Shown here: positions 52,597 to 63,788 of the stretch, in pieces | Numbering within the stretch: the first letter of the stretch is position 1 | How the letters are laid out: the number at the start of each line of letters is the position of its first letter | Assembly: GCF_020379485.1 (NCBI RefSeq) | Contig: NC_063438.1 | Span: 2,170,001-2,234,000, forward strand | DNA: 64,000 nt | Source of the DNA: Brassica napus | Lineage: Eukaryota > Streptophyta > Magnoliopsida > Brassicales > Brassicaceae | Direction of reading: 5' to 3' | Notes under the pieces: generated by a model | What the model was told of the DNA's origin: nothing | What the model saw: the letters and a program-made list of their open reading frames with translations, nothing else | Databases searched by the model: none | Program-made: the position numbers and the translations under genes

Positions 52597-52608
52597 ATTA
52601 AAATTTAG

Positions 52609-54018
52609 TTTATATTTAAAATGAAAAAATATAAAAAAATATTATGATTAAAGTAGTTCAAAGATTCTATGTATTATTAGTTTTAATAAAGTACATTTAA
52701 TAAAATTTATAAATAATTGTCTGAATTAAAAAAATGCACACATGAAAATAGTCACGATTTCTATTTTTTATTTTTAGAAAATAGTACATAATCGACCTAT
52801 GGTCATGCTAGTTAATTGATGATGTGTCAATTTCATTGGTTGGTGAGCTATTTGACGTTTTACGTTAACTGTACAGTACCGCAAATTCGTTTTGACTGCT
52901 AAGATCGGATCTCCTCCATTCCATTATCACATGTCACATGCCATTTCCATAACATAAGGCTCATATATGAATATACCTCTTTTTTATCCTTCTTTGTTAT
53001 GATATAATTACTCAATATGTAACAATCTACATATATCATTTTATATTATAAATTATGTATAATGTATATATTTTTATTCTTAGTAAATAAATTAGCATTT
53101 GACAGTTTGCTATATTCCAAATAGCTTAAAAATTAAATGTCTCTTTTTCAAAAAAAAAAAGAAGTAAATGTCTCGACTACGGCTCTCTAGTAGTTGGCAC
53201 GTTATAAAACGGAACGTGGAATATCACATGCTTTTTTTCGTCCACCCTTAAAAGTAGCCTTAAATAGTTCTCATCTTTCTGTTAAAACTTGAATAGTTCT
53301 CATTGCTTATCATCACATGTAAACCGTACATATCATTTTTAAGATCCTATATTTATCTTGTACTTCAACGTGATGTTGGAACTTATTTCTGGATATGTTA
53401 CGCTGACACTTTTTTTTTTTAAAAAGGTTTACTTATGATGGCACTTTTAGACTAGTTTCCTGCAAATTCTTTTGTCCGAGCGACGGGATCGTATAAATTG
53501 TATAAGATACTAAAAATAGCGCATGTCATATTAAAAACGAAGATATTGGAAAATTTTATAAAATGAACAAAAAATATGTGCAATTTTCCATCTTACTAAA
53601 AGTATTTTGCAAATCTATGTCAAATTAAAATCATGTTCTCAAATATGAAGTGAGTATAGCAATGCCAATTACTCTCAACAACCCATATTATGATCACATG
53701 GAGATTATTGAGTACATAATATTGTTTTGAAATAATATCATACGTCAGTACGTACGTCCCGTAGACTAATAATTCATACAATAATAAATTGTGCACATAA
53801 AAGCCATAATTAGTTAAGTATATTATCATATATAACTTGGAATCAATTCACTATACTTATACACCGCATATAACGTGATTAGTCATAAATTCACGGATCG
53901 TCCGGTCAAATACATAAAATACATTTTCTCCCTATATATACAGTTTTCTCATTACTTCGCCCTAAGTCATTATAATCACACAAAGCCATCAAAAACTACA
54001 AAAAAAAGAAAATCTAAG
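52609..54018. other. Upstream region of the first polygalacturonase
   Basis: AT-rich, no gene. The segment around 52900-52980 (AAGATCGGATCTCCTCC, then CATAAGGCTCATATATGAAT) recurs in related form at 56004-56093 upstream of the second polygalacturonase, so the gene duplication included distal upstream sequence. A second Helitron-like CTAG end may lie at 52810. Confidence 0.45.
53933..53940 (+). promoter_or_regulatory. TATA box of the first polygalacturonase
   Basis: TATATATA lies about 80 bp upstream of the start codon. Confidence 0.5.
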
Positions 54019-55462
54019 ATGGCCAATAACATCTCTTTTCCTTGTGCCATCATGTTATTCTTCATTGTTTTCTATCTTATCAACTCATCCAACGCAATGC
54101 CATCGTTTAATGTACAGAGATACGGAGCTAGAGGTGATGGGAGAACAGACGCGACCGAGCCATTTTTGACAGCTTGGTCATTAGCATGTGAGTCACGGGC
54201 TCGAGCCATGGTCTACATTCCCCGAGGAACATACTTGGTTAGAAACCTAGTCTTTTGGGGTCCTTGTAAGAATATTATAACTTTCAAAATCGATGGAACA
54301 CTCGTTGCTCCGGAAAACTACTGGAGTATAGGTAGTTCTGGTTACTGGATCCTATTCGCTAAGGTAAACCGGATCTCGGTTTACGGTGGAATCCTTGATG
54401 CTAGAGGAGCTGGTTATTGGTCTTGTAGAAAGAAAGGTGGTCATTGTCCTCAGGGTGCAAGGGTATACTTATAACAACACAATTTATTTGTTAGCTAGCT
54501 ATTTTAATATATATAATCAAAATTTAATATGGTTACTTTTGCAGTCTATCTCGTTTAGCTGGTGCGATAATGTTCTACTAAGCGGACTAACGTCGTTGAA
54601 TAGTCAGAATATTCACGTTACGGTTCATCATTCTTCTAATGTTCGGATTCAAAACATAAGAATCAGGGCTCCAAGTGGAAGCCCCAATACTGACGGTATT
54701 ATCGTCCAGGCTTCTTCTGGAGTCACCATTAGTGGGGGAGTCATCGGGACCGGTGATGACTGCATTGCTCTTAATCCAGGATCCAAGAACATTTGGATCG
54801 AACGTTTGAATTGTGGACCCGGACATGGAATCAGGTAAACAAAATTATAGTAATTAATTTAATATGATGATATCGTACTAATTAAACCACTAGTTAACAT
54901 GGCTTTACTTGTACATTGGATCCAGCATTGGGAGTCTTGGGGAATACGCTAACGAGGAAGGTGTGCAGAATATCACCGTCACAAGCTCTATTTTCACCAA
55001 GACGCAAAACGGAGTCAGAATAAAGAGTTGGGGTAGGCCGAGCAATGGGTTTGTGAGGAATGTGCAATTCCGAAACTTGGTAATGAGGAATGTTGAGAAT
55101 CCATTAATCATCGATCAAAACTACTGCCCTAGTAAAAAAGGCTGCCCTAATCAGGTGAATAACCTAATCAATTTGGCGTAGTTCAGTCCTCTTATATAGC
55201 TTTTTTTTCTTCTAATGAGAACTGGTTATGATTGATCATATAGAGCTCTGGCGTGAAGATAAGTGGAGTGACGTACGCAAACATAAAGGGAACATCAGCA
55301 ACGCCAGTAGCTATGAAACTGGATTGTAGTGGAAGCCATCATTGCACAGGGATTACATTAAAAAACATTAATCTCAAGTACATGAGAAGGTCATCAGCTT
55401 CTTATTGCAAGAACGCTCATGGACGAGCCTCTGGAGTTATGATTCCAAGGAATTGTATGTGA
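54019..55462 (+). CDS. Secreted polygalacturonase, GH28 (4 exons, intact)
   Basis: Exons are 54019-54462, 54545-54834, 54926-55154 and 55244-55462, giving 393 residues. A signal peptide covers about residues 1-26. The four GH28 active-site motifs are all present: NTDG (195-198), GDD (217-219), GHG (240-242) and RIK (276-278). The enzyme hydrolyses alpha-1,4-galacturonan in pectin in the cell wall. I start at Met 54019, which gives a clean signal peptide; the longer ORF from 53875 runs through the TATA box and leader. Order suggests one of the Arabidopsis pectin-lyase-like genes At2g43860-At2g43890. It is paired with a tandem paralogue 4.5 kb downstream having the same exon sizes. Confidence 0.93.
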
Positions 55463-56675
55463 TATATATAAGAAGTCTAAGATTTTATCGTTGGGATTAT
55501 ATTTTATGAACCCTAAGAGTAATTGTTGGATGTAGATATGTGACAAAGAGATGTTTAATTCGTTTTGATGTTTCGTAGCAACTTAAGAATCATCCGAAGT
55601 TAAATGTGGTGAATTCTTTCTATGAAGGGAAATAAAGAGAAACAATCAATTTGATTATTGGCTAATGGCTTATCATTGTGGTTGTACCATTTTTGCTTTG
55701 CTTCATATTTTATCTGAAATATATGCGAAAACCGTATTTTTAATCGGAAACTGGCCATTAAATAATAGGAGCTAAAGTAATTAGTCAAACTATGTCAGAT
55801 TTATTATTTGGGTTAAAAAAATGTTCCATCTGACAAGATCCAAGTGGCCTTTTAAATATATACAGTCAAATAAATTTGAATTACAAAGTGATAGAGATCT
55901 TTAATTAGTTTTTTTTTTGTCACAGAGATCTTTAGTTCTAGATTCAATAACTTATGTACTATATGAAAAAAAATAATACAATTAACTTTAGTTTCACGGC
56001 AAAGATCGGATCTACTCCCTTCCATTAGTACTAGTACACACTTGTTAAATGCCATTTACATAATACATACCATAAGGCTCATATGTATGAATATGTTTTG
56101 GTTTAACCTTTCATTATTTACTCTGATCTGATTGCTAAGGATGTTACAGTATACGTATAGCATTTGTACCATAAATATATGAACTGGGACTATTACAATT
56201 TATTTTCGTCACTTTTTTCTAATCACAAAGTGTTTAATTTGACCATTAGTATTCAATATTTAGTTGAAATACTTTATTAAGCACCTTGAGTTGTTAACAG
56301 AAATCAACATTGCACTCAGTTGACCCAAAGTATATTTCTATAATACAGGTAATGAATGGTTGTGGATTTTCGAATACATGTTTTGGCCGTCTGAGATATT
56401 TTTCATAACCAAATAAAAAGAGAGTGAAAATAGCGCACGCCCACACACACAAATTTGGTTGATACCGTTATATATAGTCATAATCAAATTTCGTCGTCTG
56501 AGTCTGAGATATTTATCTCACTTGATTAATTTTGCTGTTTTATAACCTAATAACGATAACATTATCAGCCATATTTGACTTTATATTTTGACAAGAAAAA
56601 ACTTGACAAAAAAAAAATTGAATTAATATCGCTGCCTTTGAGAACGGCTTAGACTTGCAAATTTAGAAATATACT
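55463..56675. other. Intergenic after the first polygalacturonase
   Basis: 3' flank, then AT-rich spacer. The part at 55990-56100 is a relic of the duplicated polygalacturonase upstream region. No gene. Confidence 0.45.
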
Positions 56676-58118
56676 TCGTAGAATGGGTTTAGAAAATTTA
56701 AAACAACACTAAAGATCATAAACTTCAGTATATAGAGCATTTATCAAAAAAGTTCAAGATTTTTTGTAGAGGTTAACACATAAATTTTGAGAAAAAAATT
56801 CAAAAATATGAAAATCTCGTTTTAATGCATAGTTGCATCTTTCACTAACATACGATGAATGTCAAAGATGTTTGAAACTTTTGTTGTCACCGTTTCTCTA
56901 GAAAATAGTAATTTTATAGTGGTTAGTCCACCAATTTAGAGAGTATTATAAAGTTTTACAAAATTAATTGACAAAAAATTAAAACGATGTCCATGTACAA
57001 TGAAAGAGAGTTTAATATACATTAAGACAAATGTAGAATGTGTTTAGAAATTTTAAAACAACACTAAAGATCATAGGCTTCAGTATATAGAGCATTTACC
57101 AAAAAAATTCAATATTTTCGTAGAGGTTAACACATAGATTTTAAGAAAAATTCAAAAATATGAAAATCATGTTTTAGTGCATAATTGCATCATTCACTAA
57201 CATATGATGAAATTCAAAGATGTTTAAAACTTTTATTGTCTCCGTTTCTCTAGATAATAACGATTTTATAGTGGTTAATCCACCAATTTAGGGAATATTA
57301 TGAAGTTTTACTAAATTAATTGACAAAAAAATTAAAACGATGTCCATGTAACATGAAATAGAGTTTAATATACATTAAGACAAATGTAGAATGTGTTTAG
57401 AAATTTTAAAACAACACTAAAGATCATAGGTTTCAGTATATAGAGCATTTACCGAAAAATTCAATATTTTCGTAGGGGGTTAACACATAGGTTTTGAGAA
57501 AAATTCAAAAATATGAAAATCCTATTTTAATGCATAGTTGAATCTTTCACTAACATATGATGAAAGTCAAAGAGGTTTGAAACTTTTATTGTCTCCGTTT
57601 CTCTAGATAATAGTGATTTTATAGTGGTTATTAGTCCACCAATTTAGGGAGTATTATGAAGTTTTACTAAATTAATTAACAAAAAAATTAAATGATAATC
57701 ATGTACCATGAAAGAGAGTTTAATATACATTAATAAAAATATATAATGTATAGAGAAATTTTAAAACAACACTAAAGATCATAGGCTTCAATATATATAA
57801 CATTTACCGAAAAATTTAATATTTTCGTAGGGGTTAACACATATATTTCGAAAAAAGTTAAAAAATATGAAAATATTGTTTTAATGCATAGTTGCATCCT
57901 TCACTAACATATGATGAAGGTCAAAAATGTTTGGAACTTTTGTTGTCACCGTTTCTCTAGAAAATAACGATTTTATAGTGGTTAGTTCACCAATTTAAGG
58001 AGTATTATGAAGTTTTATTAAATTAATTTATAAAAAATTAAAACGATGTCTATGTACCATGAAAAATAGTTTTATATATATTAATATAAATGTAGAATGT
58101 TTTTTGAAATTTTCTGAG
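56676..58118. repeat. ~355-bp satellite-like tandem array, about four copies
   Basis: The marker AAACAACACTAAAGATCATA starts at 56701, 57056, 57409 and 57764, giving periods of 355, 353 and 355 bp. The last unit ends near 58118. Each unit also carries TTCAAAAATATGAAAAT and TTTATAGTGGTTAGTCCACC-like motifs. Copies differ by scattered substitutions and small indels, so the array is not very recent. No coding potential. Confidence 0.88.
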
Positions 58119-58121
58119 TAA

Positions 58122-58185
58122 ATGATTTAATTTGAAAAGGAAACTTACTCAATATGATTTAATTTGAAAAGGAAACTTACTCAAT
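58122..58185. repeat. 32-bp tandem duplication
   Basis: ATGATTTAATTTGAAAAGGA and the following 12 bases occur twice, at 58122 and 58154, right after the satellite array. Confidence 0.85.
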
Positions 58186-58391
58186 AAATACTACACATAT
58201 TAGTATAGCTAAAATCGGCAGGTATAATTCGTTTGCTATATATATGCGATAGACATTCGTACAACCATACACAAAAGCCGTAATAAATTTATCATTAATA
58301 ACATTGAATCAATCAAGTAACATTTTAGGTCAATTAGTCCTTAATACACGTATTGATTTAATAGACTAATACAAAATGTATCTTCTCCCTT

Positions 58392-58398
58392 TATATAT
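58392..58398 (+). promoter_or_regulatory. TATA box of the second polygalacturonase
   Basis: TATATAT about 75 bp upstream of the start codon, in the same relative place as in the first gene. Confidence 0.5.
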
Positions 58399-58469
58399 GA
58401 CCATTCTAATAGTTTCTTTATCACTATAATCAGACAAAGCCATAAAATTAGAAGAAAAAAAAGGTTAAG

Positions 58470-59617
58470 ATGGCCAATAACACATCATTTTCTTGTGCTA
58501 TCATATTACTCTCTGTCGTCATCTTTCTTATCAACTCATCAAACGCAATGCTATCTTTTAACGTACAAAGATACGGAGCTAGAGGCGATGGGAAAACAGA
58601 CTCGACCAAACCATTTTCGACAGCTTGGTCATTAGCATGCGGCTCAGAGGCTCAATCCATGGTCTACATTCCCCATGGAACATACTTGGTACGAAATCTT
58701 GTCTTTTGGGGTCCTTGCAAGAACATAATAACTTTCAAAATCGATGGAAAACTCGTGGCTCCCAAAAATTACTGGAGTATAGGTAATTCTGGTTACTGGA
58801 TCCTATTCGCTAAGGTAAACCGGATATTGGTTTACGGTGGAACGATTGATGCTAAAGGAGCTGGTTATTGGTCTTGTAGAAAGAAAGGTGGCCACTGTCC
58901 TCAAGGTGCAAGAGTATGTTTATAACAACATCCAATTTTAAGATATTTGTTAGCAAGCTATATTGGTATATTTATTAAATTTTAGTATGTTTTTTTTGCA
59001 GTCTATATCGTTTAGCTGGTGCAATAATGTTCTACTAAGTGGCCTAACGTCGTTGAATAGCCAGAATATTCATGTCACGGTTCATCATTCTTCTCATGTT
59101 CGGATTCAGAACATAAGAATTAGGGCGCCGAGTAGAAGCCCTAATACCGATGGTATTATCGTCCAGTCTTCGTCTGGGGTCACCATTAGTGGGGCAGTCA
59201 TTGGAACTGGTGATGACTGCATTGCTCTTAATCAAGGTTCTGTGAACATTTATATCGAACGTGTGCTGTGTGGACCAGGACATGGAATCAGGTAACTAAC
59301 TTATTAACAACGATCAACTTAATATAATTAGTACTAGAACAGTCAGTCACTAGTTATAACATGGGTTTCGCTTGTAAATTGTATGCAGCATTGGGAGTCT
59401 TGGGGATCACGCCGATGAGGAAGGTGTCAATAATGTAACCGTCACGAACTCTGTTTTCACCAAGACGCGAAACGGTGTAAGAATAAAGAGTTGGGCTAGG
59501 CCGAGCACAGGGTTTGTGAGAAATGTGGAGTTTCGAAACCTGGTAATGAGGAATGTTGGTAACCCCCTAATCATCGATCAAAACTATTGCCCTAGCGGAA
59601 AAGGCTGCCCTAATCAG
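58470..59617 (+). CDS. Secreted polygalacturonase, GH28 (exons 1-3; exon 4 beyond a LINE insertion)
   Basis: Exons are 58470-58913, 59002-59291 and 59389-59617, with sizes identical to the first three exons of the neighbouring gene (444, 290, 229). A signal peptide (MANNTSFSCAIILLSVVIFL) and the NTDG, GDDC, GHGI and VRIK motifs are present, so all catalytic residues are encoded here. The donor after exon 3 (GTAAAT) is intact. About 40 bp into the third intron the sequence switches to the poly-T end of a minus-strand LINE. The last exon (about 72 residues in the paralogue) is not in the window. Whether the gene still works depends on splicing across the LINE. Confidence 0.85.
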
Positions 59618-59685
59618 GTAAATAACCGAGTTGAATTGACGTAACTAAGGTCTCTTTTTTTTTTTGAAACACAAACTTTCATTCA

Positions 59686-62600
59686 TTAATTGATAAAGCC
59701 AACATTAGGTGAGCTCACTAAGGCAACCTCAGCCACCAGGGCTTGTTTTGCCAATGAATCTGCCTCACCGTTTTTCTCACGAGAGATCCATGAAAATGAA
59801 ATACATTCAAAAGATAAAGCAACAGATTTAATATCAGAGACGATGCCGTAGAGAACAGCCATAGGATAGTCTGAAGTCAGGGCTTTGATGAGTTGGTCAC
59901 AGTCAGACTCGAATCTCACCCTAGTGAGGCCAAGCTCTTTGCATTTTGTCACAGCCTCACGCAGAGCCAGTCCTTCTGCTACGAGTGGGGATCCTACATA
60001 TCTCATCGGCGAGGAGAAAGAAGATGTTCTTCTCTGCGACTTAACAATCCATCCAAGTCCTGCAATGTTATTTGCCTCCGACCAGGCAGCATCAGATCTT
60101 ACCAGAACACATCTCTCATGAGGGATCGTTCTAAATGGTTGCGATCGGTTCAAAACAGGGGTCTTGTGCTGGCTGTCGTTCCATTCGCGAGCTGCAGCTA
60201 TAGCCATGGTAATAACTTCTGTTGCCGAGAAGCCTTTATCCTTGAATATCAAACTGTTCCTAGCTTTCCATAATTGCCACAGAATCCAAGGCGCTAGAGC
60301 TCCCGACGAGAGACCTGTCGGGGGGAGATTTTTCCTAGAGCAGAGGCTACGCCATTCGCTTCTCAAATCTATCGTTCCGCTGTAATCACTGCTTGGCCAC
60401 ACCGGTGCTGATTTCCAGACCTCTTTAGCGAATTTACAGTGAAGGAACAGATGATCAATAGATTCAGAAAGACCACAAAGCTTGCATTTCCCATCAACCT
60501 GTATTTGTCTCGCCAATAGTTGTTCACCAACCGGTAAAGCTCCGTGGAGTGTTTTCCACACAAACAGTTTAATCTTCGGAGCAGTATGGAGGTTCCACAC
60601 ATTTTGCTTCCAATTGTAGTCAGGTTCTCCTTGAGGGATCAAAGCTTGATCGAGGTGGAATGGGAGAGCAGTCGCGTAACCTGTCTTCGTCGTATATTCT
60701 CCACTGGTGGATTTTAGCCAAACGATCATGTCTGGAGCTCCACTCAGGCTTGGCTTCAACAATCTAATCTTTTCCTCTTCAAAGGGGAGCCACTGTCTTA
60801 TCCTTGCGAGATCCCATTCATTTTTCTCTGGCAGGAAAAGGTCTGCTACTTTGAGATTGGTAAGGTGTTCCGGGGCCGGTCCCATTGGTCTTTCTCGTTG
60901 GGTGAGGCTGAGCCAGGGAGAGTCCCACACACTGAGGTTTTCTCCATCACCAACAGCCCATCCCGCATTCTCTAAAATGATATCTCTACCTACCAAGATC
61001 CCACGCCATCCATGAGAAGGGGCACTGCTAGCAGGGCATGTCAGGAAGTCACCAGTGGGGCAGTATTTGCCGAGAAGGATTCTTCCAAGAAGGCTCTCAG
61101 GATTTCGAATAATTCTCCAGCTGAGCTTAGCTAAGAATGCATCATTGATGCTCTGAATATCTCTGAAGTCTAATCCGCCCTGCTCCTTCGGGAGGATCAG
61201 TTTTGTCCATGCAATCCAAGCGATCTTATTACTCCCGCTGCTGTTATCCCACCAGAATCGGGTTAGGGCGGACTGGATTTGCTGGCAGAGGGAAACGGGA
61301 AGCTGAAAACAGGTCATGGCAAATGACGGGATTGGGGAGAGAACACTTCTAAGCATCGTCATCTTCCCGGCGGTTGATAGAAATCTGTTAGACCAGCCGG
61401 CCGCTTTTTGCTTGATCCTGTCAACAATCGATGCGAAAAGGTCTCTCTTCTTCCTACCAAAGAGTTGTGGCAGTCCCAAGTATTTGCCCGTTCCACCTTC
61501 AGTTTGTACGGAGAGAATATCCTTAACCTCATCTTTGAGCAGCGCTGGGGTTCTCTTAGAGAATGTGATGGAGGATTTGTCGGTGTTGATGCATTGCCCG
61601 GATGCTGCTTCATACAGAGTTAATATCCTCTTCAGTGCCTCACTACTTTCTTTGCTTGCTCTTATAAAGAACATGGTATCATCAGCAAATAGGAGGTGGT
61701 TTAGTCGGGGACTCCCCCGAGCTACACTAATTCCCTGTAGGGAACCCTCCGATTGTGCTCTGTTACATAGACCCGAGAGAACCTCACTACACAAAATGAA
61801 GATGTATGGTGAGAGTGGGTCTCCTTGACGGATTCCCCGACTCGGTGTGACTTTTCCTCTAGGCGCGCCGTTGATGAGGAAGGAGTACGTAACAGTAGAT
61901 ATACATTGCATCACAAGAGCAATCCATTTCGGGTGGAAACCCAGCCGGCTCATCACACACTGAATGAAATCCCACTCTAGTCGATCGTAGGCTTTGCTCA
62001 TATCGGTTTTCACCGCCATAGCACACCGCTGTTCCGCGTCTGACGTCTTGAGATAATGGAGGACTTCATGCGTAATGAGAACATTATCTGAGATGGCCCG
62101 ACCTGGTACGAAGGCGGACTGGTTTTCGGAAATAATTCCAGATAAGAGAGGTTGGAGTCGCTTCGTCATGATCTTCGAGATAATTTTATAGTACACATTG
62201 CACAGCGCAATGGGTCTATACTCCGCCACTGTCTGTGGGCTTTGTATCTTTGGGATGAGCCGAATATGCGTGTCGTTGATCTTTTCCGGCAATCTGTCCG
62301 AGATGAAAAAACCTTGCACTTCCTTCACTATCTCCATGCCCACTGTGTCCCAATTGGAATGATAGAAACCAGCGGAGAAACCATCCGGCCCGGGAGCTTT
62401 GTCAGCGTGAATGGAGAAGACAGCCTCCTTAATCTCCATCGCTGATGGGGTTCTGATCAGTCCTTCGTTTTGCTCTGAAGTCACCATTGGCGATAGGGCC
62501 TGCTGTACCGTCTCTTCTCTCTGTCCGTCAACTGAAGAGAATAGTTTCTGAAAATACTTGACAATCACTTTCCCTATCTGGTCTTCCTGATAAACTGCTG

Positions 62601-63156
62601 TACCATCTTCATCTTCTATTACCGAGAAAGCATTTGCTCTCTTCCGGTTTTTCGCAGTCGCATGAAAGAACCCCGTATTACGGTCTCCGAGACTAAGCCA
62701 AAGCAGACGGCTACGTTGTCTCCAGTATGCTTCTTCTGCTATGTAAGCCGAGTTGAGTTCGTTTGACACTCTAGTAATCAGGTCAGTGTCATTGACGGGA
62801 CTCGTTAATGCTTCTTCCAGCTCTTCTTTTTTTTGCTCGATAATAAGCCTGCTGTTCTGGTACTGTTGTTTGCTCCATCCAGCGATGGCAGCTCTAACAG
62901 CGCTAATTCTGTCATTGACAGATGTGTGATGCACCTCGTTCCAGACCTGGTTAACTAGAGTTTTCACTTCAGGATTGTCCCTCAGTCTTCTATCAAACCG
63001 AAAGATGCCTCTACGCTTTCTTTTGTCTGGTTCGAAAAAGGAGACAATGGGTTTGTGGTCGGAGCCTTCATAGGTCAGGTACTGTGATCTCGCCTTTGGG
63101 AAAAGCTCTGCCCAGTCGCCATTGGCTACCGCTCTGTCAAGCCTGCATCTGACCAA
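59686..63156 (-). CDS. LINE ORF2, main part: reverse transcriptase, zinc-binding domain, RNase H
   Basis: A 1156-codon frame. The reverse transcriptase core has LIPKIQSPQTVAEYRPIALC, ADKAPGPDGF, KTDMSKAYDRLEWDF, GIRQGDPLSPYIF and the catalytic LLFADD (near residue 488). A zf-RVT-type segment (VWNLHTAPKIKLFVWKTLHG, CKLCGLSESIDHLFLHC) and a C-terminal RNase H (RSDAAWSEANNIAGLGWIV, FESDCDQLIKAL, SREKNGEADSLAKQAL) follow. This is the plant L1 layout with a late RNase H. The natural protein begins upstream in the endonuclease frame; the two are separated by one frameshift near 63230. The long open frame indicates a young insertion. Confidence 0.93.
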   Translation of the reverse strand: MVRCRLDRAVANGDWAELFPKARSQYLTYEGSDHKPIVSFFEPDKRKRRGIFRFDRRLRDNPEVKTLVNQVWNEVHHTSVNDRISAVRAAIAGWSKQQYQNSRLIIEQKKEELEEALTSPVNDTDLITRVSNELNSAYIAEEAYWRQRSRLLWLSLGDRNTGFFHATAKNRKRANAFSVIEDEDGTAVYQEDQIGKVIVKYFQKLFSSVDGQREETVQQALSPMVTSEQNEGLIRTPSAMEIKEAVFSIHADKAPGPDGFSAGFYHSNWDTVGMEIVKEVQGFFISDRLPEKINDTHIRLIPKIQSPQTVAEYRPIALCNVYYKIISKIMTKRLQPLLSGIISENQSAFVPGRAISDNVLITHEVLHYLKTSDAEQRCAMAVKTDMSKAYDRLEWDFIQCVMSRLGFHPKWIALVMQCISTVTYSFLINGAPRGKVTPSRGIRQGDPLSPYIFILCSEVLSGLCNRAQSEGSLQGISVARGSPRLNHLLFADDTMFFIRASKESSEALKRILTLYEAASGQCINTDKSSITFSKRTPALLKDEVKDILSVQTEGGTGKYLGLPQLFGRKKRDLFASIVDRIKQKAAGWSNRFLSTAGKMTMLRSVLSPIPSFAMTCFQLPVSLCQQIQSALTRFWWDNSSGSNKIAWIAWTKLILPKEQGGLDFRDIQSINDAFLAKLSWRIIRNPESLLGRILLGKYCPTGDFLTCPASSAPSHGWRGILVGRDIILENAGWAVGDGENLSVWDSPWLSLTQRERPMGPAPEHLTNLKVADLFLPEKNEWDLARIRQWLPFEEEKIRLLKPSLSGAPDMIVWLKSTSGEYTTKTGYATALPFHLDQALIPQGEPDYNWKQNVWNLHTAPKIKLFVWKTLHGALPVGEQLLARQIQVDGKCKLCGLSESIDHLFLHCKFAKEVWKSAPVWPSSDYSGTIDLRSEWRSLCSRKNLPPTGLSSGALAPWILWQLWKARNSLIFKDKGFSATEVITMAIAAAREWNDSQHKTPVLNRSQPFRTIPHERCVLVRSDAAWSEANNIAGLGWIVKSQRRTSSFSSPMRYVGSPLVAEGLALREAVTKCKELGLTRVRFESDCDQLIKALTSDYPMAVLYGIVSDIKSVALSFECISFSWISREKNGEADSLAKQALVAEVALVSSPNVGFIN

Positions 63157-63788
63157 GAAATCTCCTCTCTTTCCCCTCCATGAAAGACAGTCTCCTGAAT
63201 GTTGCAGGTCATATAGATCACCTTCAGAAAGAATGTACGCAGGTCTGAAAAGGAGCTTTCTGGCCTTTCCGGTCCACCAACTTTCTCAGCATTGCAGGTT
63301 AAATCGTTAAAGTCGCCTGTGATGAACCATGGAGCCGTACGAGATGAGTTTATGGACAGGAGATGATCCCAGAAGATCCGTCTCGTTGGCTTGTCAGTAT
63401 CAGCATAAATAAAGGAGGCATAGAAAATTTTTCCTTCATATTCGATACAAGTGTCAATCAGGTTAGCACAAGCGCTCAGTACACTTAATTTTATTTCCTG
63501 CTTCCACATGAGAGCCAGACCACCAGCGCCATGCCCCGTCGGAGGGACTAGATGAATATTTTCATACTCCAGCTGCTTCGTCTTTTTAAGCACGAAGCTG
63601 TCGGGATTTTTGGTTTCGGAGAGGAATAGAATGTCGGGGAAAATGGTTTTTTTCATCTTTCCTAACCTACGAACTGTCCGGGGATTCCCTAACCCCTGAC
63701 AGTTCCAACTCCCGATTTTTAAGGACCGAGAGAAGATGGATTTTGAAAATCCATCTTTCTTCGCGTAGAAGCTGGGATCATATTGCAC
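63126..63788 (-). CDS. LINE ORF2, N-terminal AP-type endonuclease, frameshifted from the RT frame
   Basis: A 220-codon frame with endonuclease motifs: KIGSWNCQGLGNP, DILFLSETK, GHGAGGLALMW, FIYADTDKPTRRIFW and WFITGDFNDL. After FSDLRTF (near 63230) the homology continues in the frame of the downstream ORF, so a single-nucleotide loss splits ORF2. In intact elements this endonuclease nicks target DNA to prime reverse transcription. The start overlaps the end of ORF1 by about 70 bp. Confidence 0.88.
   Translation of the reverse strand: MQYDPSFYAKKDGFSKSIFSRSLKIGSWNCQGLGNPRTVRRLGKMKKTIFPDILFLSETKNPDSFVLKKTKQLEYENIHLVPPTGHGAGGLALMWKQEIKLSVLSACANLIDTCIEYEGKIFYASFIYADTDKPTRRIFWDHLLSINSSRTAPWFITGDFNDLTCNAEKVGGPERPESSFSDLRTFFLKVIYMTCNIQETVFHGGEREEISWSDAGLTER

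Larger units (their letters stand above)
49918..52608. mobile_element. AT-rich decayed Helitron-like region
   Basis: The left end, read on the minus strand, has a degraded GC hairpin (CGCGCAACTACGC region, 49935-49950) and an ATAG end near 49918. The right end on the plus strand has a clean hairpin (CCGCAC/GTGCGG, 52581-52596) followed 12 nt later by TTAG and T. Both look like Helitron 3' ends pointing outward, so at least two old elements are involved. Sequence at 50730-50800 resembles 52606-52690. No coding capacity. Boundaries are uncertain. Confidence 0.45.

Noticed and set aside
56676..58118. CRISPR-like repeat array
   Set aside because: Repeats are ~355 bp with no unique spacers and the genome is eukaryotic; this is a satellite-type array.
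61316..61828. 170-codon plus-strand ORF inside the LINE
   Set aside because: Antisense shadow of the reverse transcriptase frame.
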